Source: Candidatus Aminicenantota bacterium (GTDB taxonomy: Bacteria; Acidobacteriota; Aminicenantia; Aminicenantales; Saccharicenantaceae). Taken from it: a stretch of 64,000 bases of DNA. Each line of letters begins with the position of its first letter. Within the stretch, counting starts at the first letter, position 1. The DNA is taken from the NCBI GenBank assembly GCA_014360015.1, contig JACIYJ010000004.1, positions 1-64,000 of the forward strand, read 5' to 3'. Below, one piece after another: positions 9,043 to 16,594 of the stretch. Below the pieces are notes generated by a model. The model made no database searches. It was not told the origin of the DNA and saw only the letters and a program-made list of their open reading frames with translations. The translations under genes and the position numbers were made by a program.

Positions 9043-9678
9043 ATGTCAATTAGCGTACATCCTAAGAAATTATCAGCAGGAGTTTTTCTGGTCATTTTAA
9101 TTTCCTCATTTTTCCTTTTAGCCAGTTCACCGGCCTGCTTTGAGCAAACTCCGCGTCCGGCCACCTGGGCCCAGCCCATAAAAGCCACCGGAGTGCCCAA
9201 TCTCCATAAAGTTTCTGATACGCTCTATCGAAGTGCTCAGCCCACAGCTGCTGGATTCAAAGAATTGGAGAAAATGGGCATAAAAACAATTATTGACCTT
9301 ACCGGAACTCATCAAGATCCTCATCTGATAGCCGGAACCAGTTTGAAATATTATGATATACCCTCCAAAGCGACCGAGGTTAGAGAAGGCGACCTTCTAC
9401 GATTTCTGAAAATTGTCACCAACCCGGCTGAAGCTCCGTATCTGGTTCACTGCCATCATGGAGCTGACCGCACAGGTCTGTTTGTCGCTGTTTATCGCAT
9501 CGTCATTCAAGGCTGGCCAAAAGAGGAGGCCATCTTAGAGATGCAGAAAGGCGGCTTTGGCTTCCACAACACTTACACCAACATCGTTAAATATCTGCAG
9601 AGCTTTGACCCTGAAAAATTCCGCCGGGCCCTGGACCTGCCCTCATCTGAAACCACCATAGCTTACCTGCTTAACTAA
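9043..9678 (+). CDS. Exported dual-specificity/tyrosine phosphatase-like protein
   Basis: A 211-residue protein with an N-terminal hydrophobic export segment (about 10-30). A DSP-type phosphatase domain follows: LYRSAQPT, the conserved TIIDLTG strand, and the signature HCHHGADRTG with catalytic Cys137 and Arg143 spaced C-x5-R. The LYRSAQP pattern places it with the bacterial beta-lactamase-hydrolase-like/DSP phosphatases. An Asp general acid is not obvious. The start is supported by GAGGT six bases upstream. Substrate unknown. Single gene between divergent and parallel neighbours. Confidence 0.85.
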   Translation: MSISVHPKKLSAGVFLVILISSFFLLASSPACFEQTPRPATWAQPIKATGVPNLHKVSDTLYRSAQPTAAGFKELEKMGIKTIIDLTGTHQDPHLIAGTSLKYYDIPSKATEVREGDLLRFLKIVTNPAEAPYLVHCHHGADRTGLFVAVYRIVIQGWPKEEAILEMQKGGFGFHNTYTNIVKYLQSFDPEKFRRALDLPSSETTIAYLLN

Positions 9679-9931
9679 TTATCCGGGAGATTACCCTCTG
9701 CCATAGACTTTATCAATTGATTTTTCTCTATTTAGAGAAAAAATCTTAGCTGTGAAAATCAATTTATATTTGTTATTTGTGTTATTCGTCGTGATGTTCT
9801 TCGCTGGTATTATAGAGCCGGCAAGTAGTTTCTCAGCATCAATTATCATAAGTAAAAAGTCAATTTTAGGTGGCGGAATTAATTTTAAGGCTGGTTGAAG
9901 AGCCGCTCAAAAAACTATAAACTAATAAAAA

Positions 9932-11191
9932 ATGAAAAAGAAAGAATTCTGGATATTCTTCATTCTCCCTTATCTTCTGGTCTTTGGGCTTTTCACCTTA
10001 GTCTCGCATCTTAACAGGAATTTTATTCAGGCCAGAGTTGAGTCCTTAGCTCAGGAACAGCTTCAAGCTACGGCTTTCATCCTCAAAGTCAACATCAAAG
10101 AGTTTCTGGAGGAAGGTGTTCCTCCCAGCCAGGTTTTAGACCGCTATTCTGGAGCTGAAGATATTTACTTCATTGCCCTTCTGGACAGTCAGGAAAGAGT
10201 GCTGGACTGGCGATCGCAGTTCGAAGGCTACCTCCCCTTCTCCCGGCACAACCGACCGGCCGCCGAATTCTGGATCTTAGATTCTCCAGAAGGCCCGATC
10301 TTCAACCACTATTCGTCGTTCACCACAGCTAAGGGCACCCAATATTATCTTTACCTTGGCTATTCCCTGAAAAAGCTCGACCTCCTTATGGCTTATTCCA
10401 GGCGTAATTTCTGGCTGATGCTGGCAATTCTGGCGGTGGCCGGACTTATCATTTTTGCTGGAGTTTATCGCCTGCATTCTTATTATCAACATGCCTCAGA
10501 AGAAGCCATCAGACAGGCGCAGGAAAAAGAAAGGTTTAAAGAAATTTCCGGTTTCACCGCTGGAGTAGCTCACGAAGTCAAAAACCCGCTCAACAGCTTA
10601 GCTCTGCTGTTTGAACTCTTAGAGAAAAAGGCGCCGGCAGAGCTGTCCAGACAGGTTAGCTTGGGAAAACAGGAAGTCCAGAAAATCGCCAGCATCATCG
10701 ATCGTTTTTCTGAAGTGATCAAACCACTGACTCTTAAGGCTGAAAAAATCAGATTTAACGAAATCCTAAATGAAGAAATCCGAATTCTGGAAAAAGAAGC
10801 CAACTCCAGAGGAGTTAAGCTCGAAGTGGAAGTCTCGAACCTGGTGGTTTTAACCGGCGACCGCCTGCTGCTCAGCCGGGTAATTCACAACCTTATCAAA
10901 AATGCGCTGGAAGCTTCTACTGCCGGTCAGACCGTAAGGGTCAGGGCAACCTTGAAGAAAAAAAATCTTCTGTTTTCAGTTGAAGATGAAGGCCCCGGAA
11001 TCACTCCGGAAAACTCAGAAAAGGTCTTTGAACCGTTTGTCTCCACCAAAAAGACTGGTCTGGGTGTGGGGCTGTATTTAGTGCGCAAAATCGTTGAAGC
11101 CCATCAGGGAAAAATATATTTTAAGAATAAACCGGAGGGCGGAACAATTTTTACTGTGGAGCTTCCTGGAGGAAGACATGAGCAGCCATAA
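9932..11191 (+). CDS. NtrB-type membrane sensor histidine kinase
   Basis: The sensor half of a two-component system. TM1 spans about residues 8-25, an extracytoplasmic sensory region 26-158, and TM2 159-178. HisKA carries GVAHEVKNPLNSL with phosphoacceptor His214. The HATPase domain shows NLIKNALEAS (N box), EDEGPGI (G1) and TGLGVGLYLVRKI (G2). Its 3' end overlaps the start of the NtrC-type regulator by 14 bases, so the two are translationally coupled and almost certainly cognate. The signal is unknown. Confidence 0.93.
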   Translation: MKKKEFWIFFILPYLLVFGLFTLVSHLNRNFIQARVESLAQEQLQATAFILKVNIKEFLEEGVPPSQVLDRYSGAEDIYFIALLDSQERVLDWRSQFEGYLPFSRHNRPAAEFWILDSPEGPIFNHYSSFTTAKGTQYYLYLGYSLKKLDLLMAYSRRNFWLMLAILAVAGLIIFAGVYRLHSYYQHASEEAIRQAQEKERFKEISGFTAGVAHEVKNPLNSLALLFELLEKKAPAELSRQVSLGKQEVQKIASIIDRFSEVIKPLTLKAEKIRFNEILNEEIRILEKEANSRGVKLEVEVSNLVVLTGDRLLLSRVIHNLIKNALEASTAGQTVRVRATLKKKNLLFSVEDEGPGITPENSEKVFEPFVSTKKTGLGVGLYLVRKIVEAHQGKIYFKNKPEGGTIFTVELPGGRHEQP

Positions 11192-12554
11192 AGGAACAAT
11201 TCTGGTGGTTGAAGATGACGAGCTGCAGAGAAGTCTCATCAGCGAAAATCTGCGACAGGAAGGGTATGAAGTTTTTGAGGCGGCCAGCAGTCGGGAGGCC
11301 TTAGAAATCATCAGCCAGAAGCCTGCGGAAATTGCCGTGGTTGATTACAAGCTCGGCCAGGAATCTGGCCTGGAATTGATTAAAGAATTCAAGCGCCGCA
11401 ATCCGCTGATAACACCGGTGATGGTCACCGCCTTTGCCAGCATCGAAACTGCGGTCGAAGCTATCAGGCAGGGCGCCTACGATTATGTGGTCAAGCCCAT
11501 CGACTTTAAGAAATTCCTGTTAGTGCTGGAAAGAGCTAAGGAAAGATTTAGACTGCAGAGAGAAATTTCTGAACTCCGAAGTAAGCTGGAAGAAAAATTC
11601 AGCTTCAAAAACTTTGTCTTCGCTTCAAAGCCTATGGAGCAGGTGACCGGGTTGATGGCTAAAGCCGCCCGCAGTGAAGCTACCGTGTTAATCACCGGTG
11701 AAACCGGAACAGGAAAGGATCTGATTGCCAGGTTGATCCATTTTTCCTCGGCCAGAAGCCGGGGACCTTTTTTAGCGGTTAATCTGCCGTCAATTCCGGA
11801 AACTCTGGTTGAGAGCGAACTTTTTGGTGCAGAAAAAGGTGCTTTCACCGATGCCAAGGAAAGAAAAACCGGCAAGTTCGAAGCGGCTGACGGCGGAACG
11901 CTTTTCCTTGATGAAATCGGTGACCTGAGTCTGGCGGTTCAGGTCAAACTTCTGCGCTTTCTCCAGGATAAAGAATTCTACCGACTTGGTTCCACTAAAC
12001 CATTAAAAGCTGACGTCCGGGTAGTTGCCGCCACCAACAAGAATCTGGAAAAGCTGGTCAGCGAAGGAAAATTCAGGGCTGATTTATATTACCGGCTGAA
12101 TGTGATCAGAATTGAGGTGCCGCCCCTGCGGGAGCGGAAAGAAGATATTCCGCTTCTGGTTGATCATTTTATTCGGGAATACAGCCGACGGGAAGGAAAA
12201 GCCATCAAGGGCATTTCAGCTGAAGCCCTGAATGTCCTGATGAACCACGATTTCCCGGGGAATGTACGAGAACTGGAAAACGCCATCGAGCGGGCAGTGA
12301 TTTTTGCCGAAGGCGAGATAATTACCAGAGCCGACCTACCAGTGTTTTTGGAAATCAGGTCAGAAAAAGATGTGGCTGAGAGCGGACCGGATTTTTCTAA
12401 GCCCTTAACTGACAAGGTCAGAGACCTGGAAATCAGAGAAATCCGCCGGGCTTTAGAAAAGGCTGGCGGAGTTAAAAGCCGGGCGGCTAAGCTGCTGGGT
12501 ATCACCGAGCGCATGCTCAGCTATAAGATGAAAATCTATGGAATAGGGACGTGA
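11178..12554 (+). CDS. NtrC-type sigma-54-dependent response regulator
   Basis: A 458-residue regulator. The receiver domain (about 7-120) has phosphoacceptor Asp56 (VVDYK) and YVVKPIDF. The AAA+ domain carries Walker A GETGTGKD near 174-181, the sigma-54-contact loop GAFTDA near 221-226, Walker B TLFLDEIGDL and the arginine-finger region FRADLYYRLNVI. A Fis-type helix-turn-helix (GVKSRAAKLLGITERML) ends the protein. The start is ATG 11178 with GGAGGA just upstream; the longer frame from 11094 overlaps the kinase and is rejected. The TGA stop (12552-12554) and the final Gly-Thr codons lie inside a family A repeat. No -24/-12 promoter was found nearby, so its targets are elsewhere. Confidence 0.94.
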   Translation: MSSHKGTILVVEDDELQRSLISENLRQEGYEVFEAASSREALEIISQKPAEIAVVDYKLGQESGLELIKEFKRRNPLITPVMVTAFASIETAVEAIRQGAYDYVVKPIDFKKFLLVLERAKERFRLQREISELRSKLEEKFSFKNFVFASKPMEQVTGLMAKAARSEATVLITGETGTGKDLIARLIHFSSARSRGPFLAVNLPSIPETLVESELFGAEKGAFTDAKERKTGKFEAADGGTLFLDEIGDLSLAVQVKLLRFLQDKEFYRLGSTKPLKADVRVVAATNKNLEKLVSEGKFRADLYYRLNVIRIEVPPLRERKEDIPLLVDHFIREYSRREGKAIKGISAEALNVLMNHDFPGNVRELENAIERAVIFAEGEIITRADLPVFLEIRSEKDVAESGPDFSKPLTDKVRDLEIREIRRALEKAGGVKSRAAKLLGITERMLSYKMKIYGIGT

Positions 12555-12727
12555 TACCCTGTCCCCACTTTCTAAAATCTAATTTATTGATAATTAATAA
12601 TTTAAAAATTGGGGACGTGTACATCTGTCCCCACTTGGCCCCAGCTCATGTTTATCAATTTTTTCGCTGCCAACACTTCTTTCACTCTGCTCATCCTTGC
12701 CATATGGGGACAGATTCTCCTGTCCCC
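12546..12727 (+). repeat. Three family A palindromic repeats in 180 bp
   Basis: Copies lie at 12546-12566, 12611-12632 and 12706-12727. Each is about 22 bp of the form GGGGAC, ten variable bases, GTCCCC (loop variants GTGATACCCT, GTGTACATCT, AGATTCTCCT). The first overlaps the stop codon of the NtrC-type gene. No gene is visible in this spacer. Confidence 0.85.
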
Positions 12728-12809
12728 TCTCTCTATCTTATGGTATTTCAATCAGATAGAATTTTAAAAGAAGGAAGCGAGGTTCGCCTCCCCATTGAGA
12801 GTATCCATC

Positions 12810-14510
12810 TTATTCCCAGTCCAGAAGCCTCTTCTGGCCCTGCAATGCCCTGATGCCGGTCACATCCTGACTGACTTCTAAGCAACCCCGGTAGCGCCCC
12901 TCAGCATCGCGGACAGCAAAATAACGGATGTGGATGAATCTACCCTGAAGCTCTATCCAGAATTCAGCCACATTTTTCTCTCCTTTTTTGAAAGCTTCGA
13001 GGATGCGGTTGACGATGTGGACGCTTTTTGGCGGATGGCAGTTCTGAACTTTCCTACCGATGACCCCGGGACTGCGGGGAAAGATGCGGTCCGGTGTGTC
13101 TGAGTAATAGATAACCGTGTCGTTCTCGTCAACAAAGCTGATATCCACAGGAAGATGCGTGAGGAGCAGGTTAATCTGATCTGCAGTGAGCTGGCCAGTG
13201 CTGAGATTAAGAATGGTTTCAACCTTTCGGGAAGGTGCCCCTGAAAGAACTGTCGCACCTCGTGGTGATGCCTGGGCGACCTCAGTGCTGCTCACTGGAG
13301 CGTCGCTGTCTTTACTGCTACTGTATTCAGTTTTTTCTGCCGGACTGCCAGCTGATACTCCAGCCTCCGGCTCTGCATACTTAGCGTAGACAGATTTTGC
13401 CTGCGCCTGAGCCTGGGCCTTTGTCTGCGATTGAGCTGACACCTCGATTGGGGCAACTTCGGGCTTCCATTGGCTACCGGGCTGAATCCAGGCATAACCT
13501 ATTTCTTCTTCCCCAAGCTTGACTCTGGCCCAGTCGGCTTCAGTCAGAACTTCCAGACTCATCGGGAAAAGGATTTTTTCTTCCTTGTAAATCATATCCT
13601 GAATCATCTGAATGAGCTGGCTGCCCCGTCTCAGAATCTCCTGCATCCTTTCTACTGAATAATCTTTCTGCTCAACCATTCTGCGGAGCTCTTTGAGTTC
13701 TTTTCTGATATCATCATGGATGGCCCACATCACTTTGGTCGGCCCTTCCACTCCGTTGGCTTCAAGCAACGGGAAAAGCTGATTTTCTTTCTTGAGGTAA
13801 TGCTTGTCTATTTCTGCCAGATTAGTTAACAGATCCGCCAATTCTCCGAAGTTGCTTTCTGTTTCAAGCTCAGCTGTCTCTCTTTGTAACCTATCCAGAA
13901 TCAGCTTAATCTCTTCCAGCAGTTTCTCAGCGACCCGGTTTTCTGACATCAGCGTATGAACGGGATGACCGGGGATGGTATCCGGAGTTTTCTGGGCCTC
14001 AAGCGACTCTTCAAAGATTTTTACGTGCAGGTCACAGAGCTTTTTGACTTCTTCTTCAGGCAAACCTTCTTCTATCACCTGCTGCTCAAGCCGGGCGATT
14101 TCTTCCGGGCTGACTTCTTTGATTAAAGCAGCGAACCGATTCTTCAGCTCGGTGATGTCGCCACCACGGTGTAAGTCTCTGATGATTTGCTTCAGGATTT
14201 CGATTCGTTCAATTCGTTTCCGTTCATCTCGTTTCTGGTGATTGAGGTCGCCTGCACTTTTACCGGATGGAGCAGCAGTTAGATCCTGGTTGTGCTTTTT
14301 TATTTCAGCTGAAATTTTCTCGACGAGTTCGGCCAGGGGAACTTTTCCCATTTCAGCCACCTGCTTGAGGTCGGCGAAACGGCCTACAGTTTTTCGAAGC
14401 AACGGATTCTTTAACTTCTGATATTCGGGCGAAACACCGGCCAAAAAATCCAGTAAGAATGGATATTCCTTTAACAGTTCAGACAATCTGGTTTTTTCGT
14501 TAAGATTCAT
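12810..14510 (-). CDS. DUF1858/DUF438-hemerythrin-PAS sensor-like protein
   Basis: A 566-residue cytoplasmic protein. The N-terminal 70 residues resemble DUF1858 (LKEYPFLLDFL), followed by a DUF438 region and a hemerythrin HHE domain with iron-ligand candidates (GHPVHTL, DKHYLKKENQLFP, WAIHDD, YKEEKILFP). An Ala/Gln/Ser-rich linker follows (plus-strand about 13205-13480), then a PAS domain (VDENDTVIYYSD to the C-terminus). Proteins of this build are suspected oxygen, NO or redox sensors (family knowledge, weak). The start at ATG 14510 has AGGAGG upstream; the longer frame to 14570 lacks one. No output domain is visible, so a partner protein is expected. Confidence 0.85.
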   Translation of the reverse strand: MNLNEKTRLSELLKEYPFLLDFLAGVSPEYQKLKNPLLRKTVGRFADLKQVAEMGKVPLAELVEKISAEIKKHNQDLTAAPSGKSAGDLNHQKRDERKRIERIEILKQIIRDLHRGGDITELKNRFAALIKEVSPEEIARLEQQVIEEGLPEEEVKKLCDLHVKIFEESLEAQKTPDTIPGHPVHTLMSENRVAEKLLEEIKLILDRLQRETAELETESNFGELADLLTNLAEIDKHYLKKENQLFPLLEANGVEGPTKVMWAIHDDIRKELKELRRMVEQKDYSVERMQEILRRGSQLIQMIQDMIYKEEKILFPMSLEVLTEADWARVKLGEEEIGYAWIQPGSQWKPEVAPIEVSAQSQTKAQAQAQAKSVYAKYAEPEAGVSAGSPAEKTEYSSSKDSDAPVSSTEVAQASPRGATVLSGAPSRKVETILNLSTGQLTADQINLLLTHLPVDISFVDENDTVIYYSDTPDRIFPRSPGVIGRKVQNCHPPKSVHIVNRILEAFKKGEKNVAEFWIELQGRFIHIRYFAVRDAEGRYRGCLEVSQDVTGIRALQGQKRLLDWE

Positions 14511-14765
14511 TTTCCCTCCTTCATTACCTATATATTCTACCTCTTTATCCCATCTTAAGTCAGATAGCACCAGCAGCTAGAAAGCTGCTGTCGAAAGCCT
14601 GAATGATTCGTAGCCAGGGCCCCCTATTTCTTGACGTCATCGTATCTTTAAGCATCCTTTTCGATTATTAATTCCTACTAAATTAGTAGGATTTATTTTA
14701 CCATAGACTTTCCAATTTAGCAACATAAAATAGCAATTTAGATGAAAATAATTCTACTTCCGAAA

Positions 14766-15533
14766 TCAGGCTGGAGCCGGCGGCAGGATTTTATTTTCCC
14801 TGACCAGACTCAGAAAGATTTTATAGAGCTCCGGGTCAAACTGAGACTTCTGTTTTTCCATTATGCTTAAAGCCTGTTCCAATGAATATGCCTTCCGGTA
14901 GGGACGGTCAGAAGTAAGAGCATCAAAAACATCGGCAATCCGAACAATGCGAGCCGTCAAAGGAATTTCTTTCCCTTTGAGCCGAGCCGGGTAACCTGTG
15001 CCATCGAAATTTTCGTGATGGTTAAGGATTACTTCCCCAATGATCGGGTTTAAGTCCAGGGGTTCAACCAGCTTAAATCCCAGCTCAGTATGCTGCTGGA
15101 TCATCAGCCTCTCTGCTTCTGTCAGTAGTACAGGTTTGTTAAGGATATAGTCAGGGATAACTATTTTACCAATATCATGCAGGAGACAAGCATAGCCAAA
15201 AACAACTAAGTTTTCTCTAAGGTGAGATTCCAGGTTTGGATGTCTGGCCAGCAGCAAGCTTATCTCCATCACCCTAACTGAGTGGCCTTTGGTATAAGGA
15301 TCCCTTAGCTCAATAAGAGTTGTTAGTAGTTTAAGCAAGCCATCAATTACCTTGGTGGCTTCAAGATAAAGTTGATCTTTTACTTTAAGAGCATTCTCAC
15401 TGTCGGCTAAGGCCTGTAGCTGTCTGGCAATTATCTGCTTTTGTTTCTCGATAGTCTTCTCATGCTTAGTTATGAGTTTCTGCTGACGGATTATCTCTTT
15501 TCTTTCGCTTTCACGAGACGAATGACTTTTCAT
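14766..15533 (-). CDS. HD-GYP domain protein, probable c-di-GMP phosphodiesterase
   Basis: A 255-residue protein with an N-terminal coiled coil (about residues 5-60) followed by an HD-GYP domain. Signatures include HDIGK with metal-binding His119-Asp120, HHENFDGTGYP near 172-182, and IADVFDALTSDRPYR. HD-GYP proteins hydrolyse c-di-GMP to pGpG or GMP. It would oppose the GGEEF cyclase at 25545-27824. No receiver or membrane segment is present; the coiled coil may dimerise or link to a partner. The start is supported by GGGAGAGGA upstream of the ATG. Confidence 0.93.
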   Translation of the reverse strand: MKSHSSRESERKEIIRQQKLITKHEKTIEKQKQIIARQLQALADSENALKVKDQLYLEATKVIDGLLKLLTTLIELRDPYTKGHSVRVMEISLLLARHPNLESHLRENLVVFGYACLLHDIGKIVIPDYILNKPVLLTEAERLMIQQHTELGFKLVEPLDLNPIIGEVILNHHENFDGTGYPARLKGKEIPLTARIVRIADVFDALTSDRPYRKAYSLEQALSIMEKQKSQFDPELYKIFLSLVRENKILPPAPA

Positions 15534-15851
15534 AATAGATCCTCTCCCATTGAAATTCAGTTAATGTTATTCTTCAAATCCCTGACCGTTAGCTTTTTTG
15601 TTGTCAAGGTACCATTGTTCTTAAATTTTTGCAACAAAAAAAGAAAGGAACACTACATGTTGACAACTTTTCTAATATGAAAATGGGGGTATGTATTTAT
15701 GTCTTTATTTACTCATGTTTTTTCTTTTATGGATTCGCTTTATGATCTAACAGGAAAGCAAAATACCTGTCCCTTTCTTGCCTTAACAGGTCCATCTAAC
15801 AGGCAAAAGGCAGATAAGCAGAGGGGGAAATATACACGTCACCATAGAAAA
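15534..15851. other. Intergenic region upstream of the HD-GYP gene
   Basis: AT-rich DNA with a TTGACA on the minus strand (15602-15607) but no good -10. Short open frames here (for example 15699-15917 plus) have no plausible protein pattern. A weak family-like segment (TATACACGTCACC) lies near 15832. Confidence 0.3.
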
Positions 15852-15926
15852 AGCCAGGTACTTCACTTTTTTCTTACCGCGAAGGTCTGGCCTTCGAAGC
15901 TCAGAATTCCAGCTTAATACCTGGCT
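15847..15926 (-). terminator. Multi-stem terminator-like structure 3' of the RRM gene
   Basis: A 9-bp stem AGCCAGGTA (15852-15860) with TACCTGGCT (15918-15926) encloses two hairpins: CGAAGG/CCTTCG (15880-15896) and AAGCT/AGCTT (15897-15915). On the minus strand the outer stem is followed by TTTTTC, and it lies 43 bases beyond the RRM gene stop. This makes a terminator or a stable 3'-end RNA structure likely. Confidence 0.55.
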
Positions 15927-15968
15927 CTTGCTGTTGCGCTAAGCTACTAACTTATCTTACAGACTTGA

Positions 15969-16283
15969 TTAATAGCGGCGGCCACCGGTAGATCCACGCC
16001 CCCGTCCTCCACCAAAACCACTGCGGGGTTTGTCCTGCCGCGGTCTGGCTTCGTTGACGGTGGCGGTGCGGCCCTTCAGGTTTTTGCCATTCAAGCTGTT
16101 GATAGCAGCATGGGCTTCTTCCTGATTGGGCATCTCCACGAAGCCAAAGCCCCGTGATTCACCGGTGTAGCGGTCCTTAATAATGGAGACGCTGTTGACC
16201 GTGCCGAAAGCTTCAAAGGTTTCCCTTAATTCACTTTCGGTGAGGTCCCTGGAAAGGTTTCCTACGTAGATGTTCATACTCAT
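15969..16283 (-). CDS. RRM-domain RNA-binding protein
   Basis: A 104-residue protein made of one RNA recognition motif plus a Gly/Arg-rich tail. RNP2 is IYVGNL (residues 5-10) and RNP1 is RGFGFVEM. The tail (GFGGGRGRG) resembles cyanobacterial Rbp and other bacterial glycine-rich RRM proteins, often linked to cold stress or RNA chaperoning. AAGGAGAG stands just ahead of the ATG. The upstream leader contains a further hairpin (16306-16354), and the 3' side carries a multi-stem structure, so the mRNA is highly structured; autoregulation is possible but unproven. Confidence 0.93.
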   Translation of the reverse strand: MSMNIYVGNLSRDLTESELRETFEAFGTVNSVSIIKDRYTGESRGFGFVEMPNQEEAHAAINSLNGKNLKGRTATVNEARPRQDKPRSGFGGGRGRGSTGGRRY

Positions 16284-16305
16284 CTCTCCTTTTTAAATTT
16301 CCGTT

Positions 16306-16373
16306 ATAAAGGAGAGGAGTATGACCGATAAGGGCCCGTGCCCTCTTCCTTTATAATCGAGGTTGTAATTATA
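16306..16373 (-). promoter_or_regulatory. Leader hairpin and -10 of the RRM gene
   Basis: On the minus strand a TATAAT -10 (16368-16373) is followed by a leader in which TCCTTTAT (16347-16354) pairs with ATAAAGGA (16306-16313), with an inner GGGC/GCCC helix. One stem arm carries an AGGAG-like sequence similar to the true ribosome binding site at 16286-16292. It could act as a temperature-sensitive or protein-bound 5' UTR (inference). Confidence 0.4.
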
Positions 16374-16594
16374 GCACACAATTCCAAATAAATCTCATTT
16401 TTTTAAAAATATTTTTTTTGTCCGAAATTGGGAATAAAGCTATCTCGCTTTCGTGACCCTATGGTTCATAGACAAAACATCCTTTTAAACATCCTTTTAG
16501 GATGCAAAGTTAAGATGGGCATCCCTTTGCTTTTAGACAAAAATTTCTATATAAATATTTTATAAAATTTTAAAAATTACATCAGAGGTGGGAA

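Noticed and set aside
9719-9745. Hairpin GATTTTTCTCTA/TAGAGAAAAAATC as a terminator
   Set aside because: The stem is AT-rich and no T-run follows; it may be incidental.
15699-15917. 72-residue plus frame in the HD-GYP/RRM spacer
   Set aside because: No ribosome binding site, no protein-like pattern, and it overlaps the terminator-like structure.
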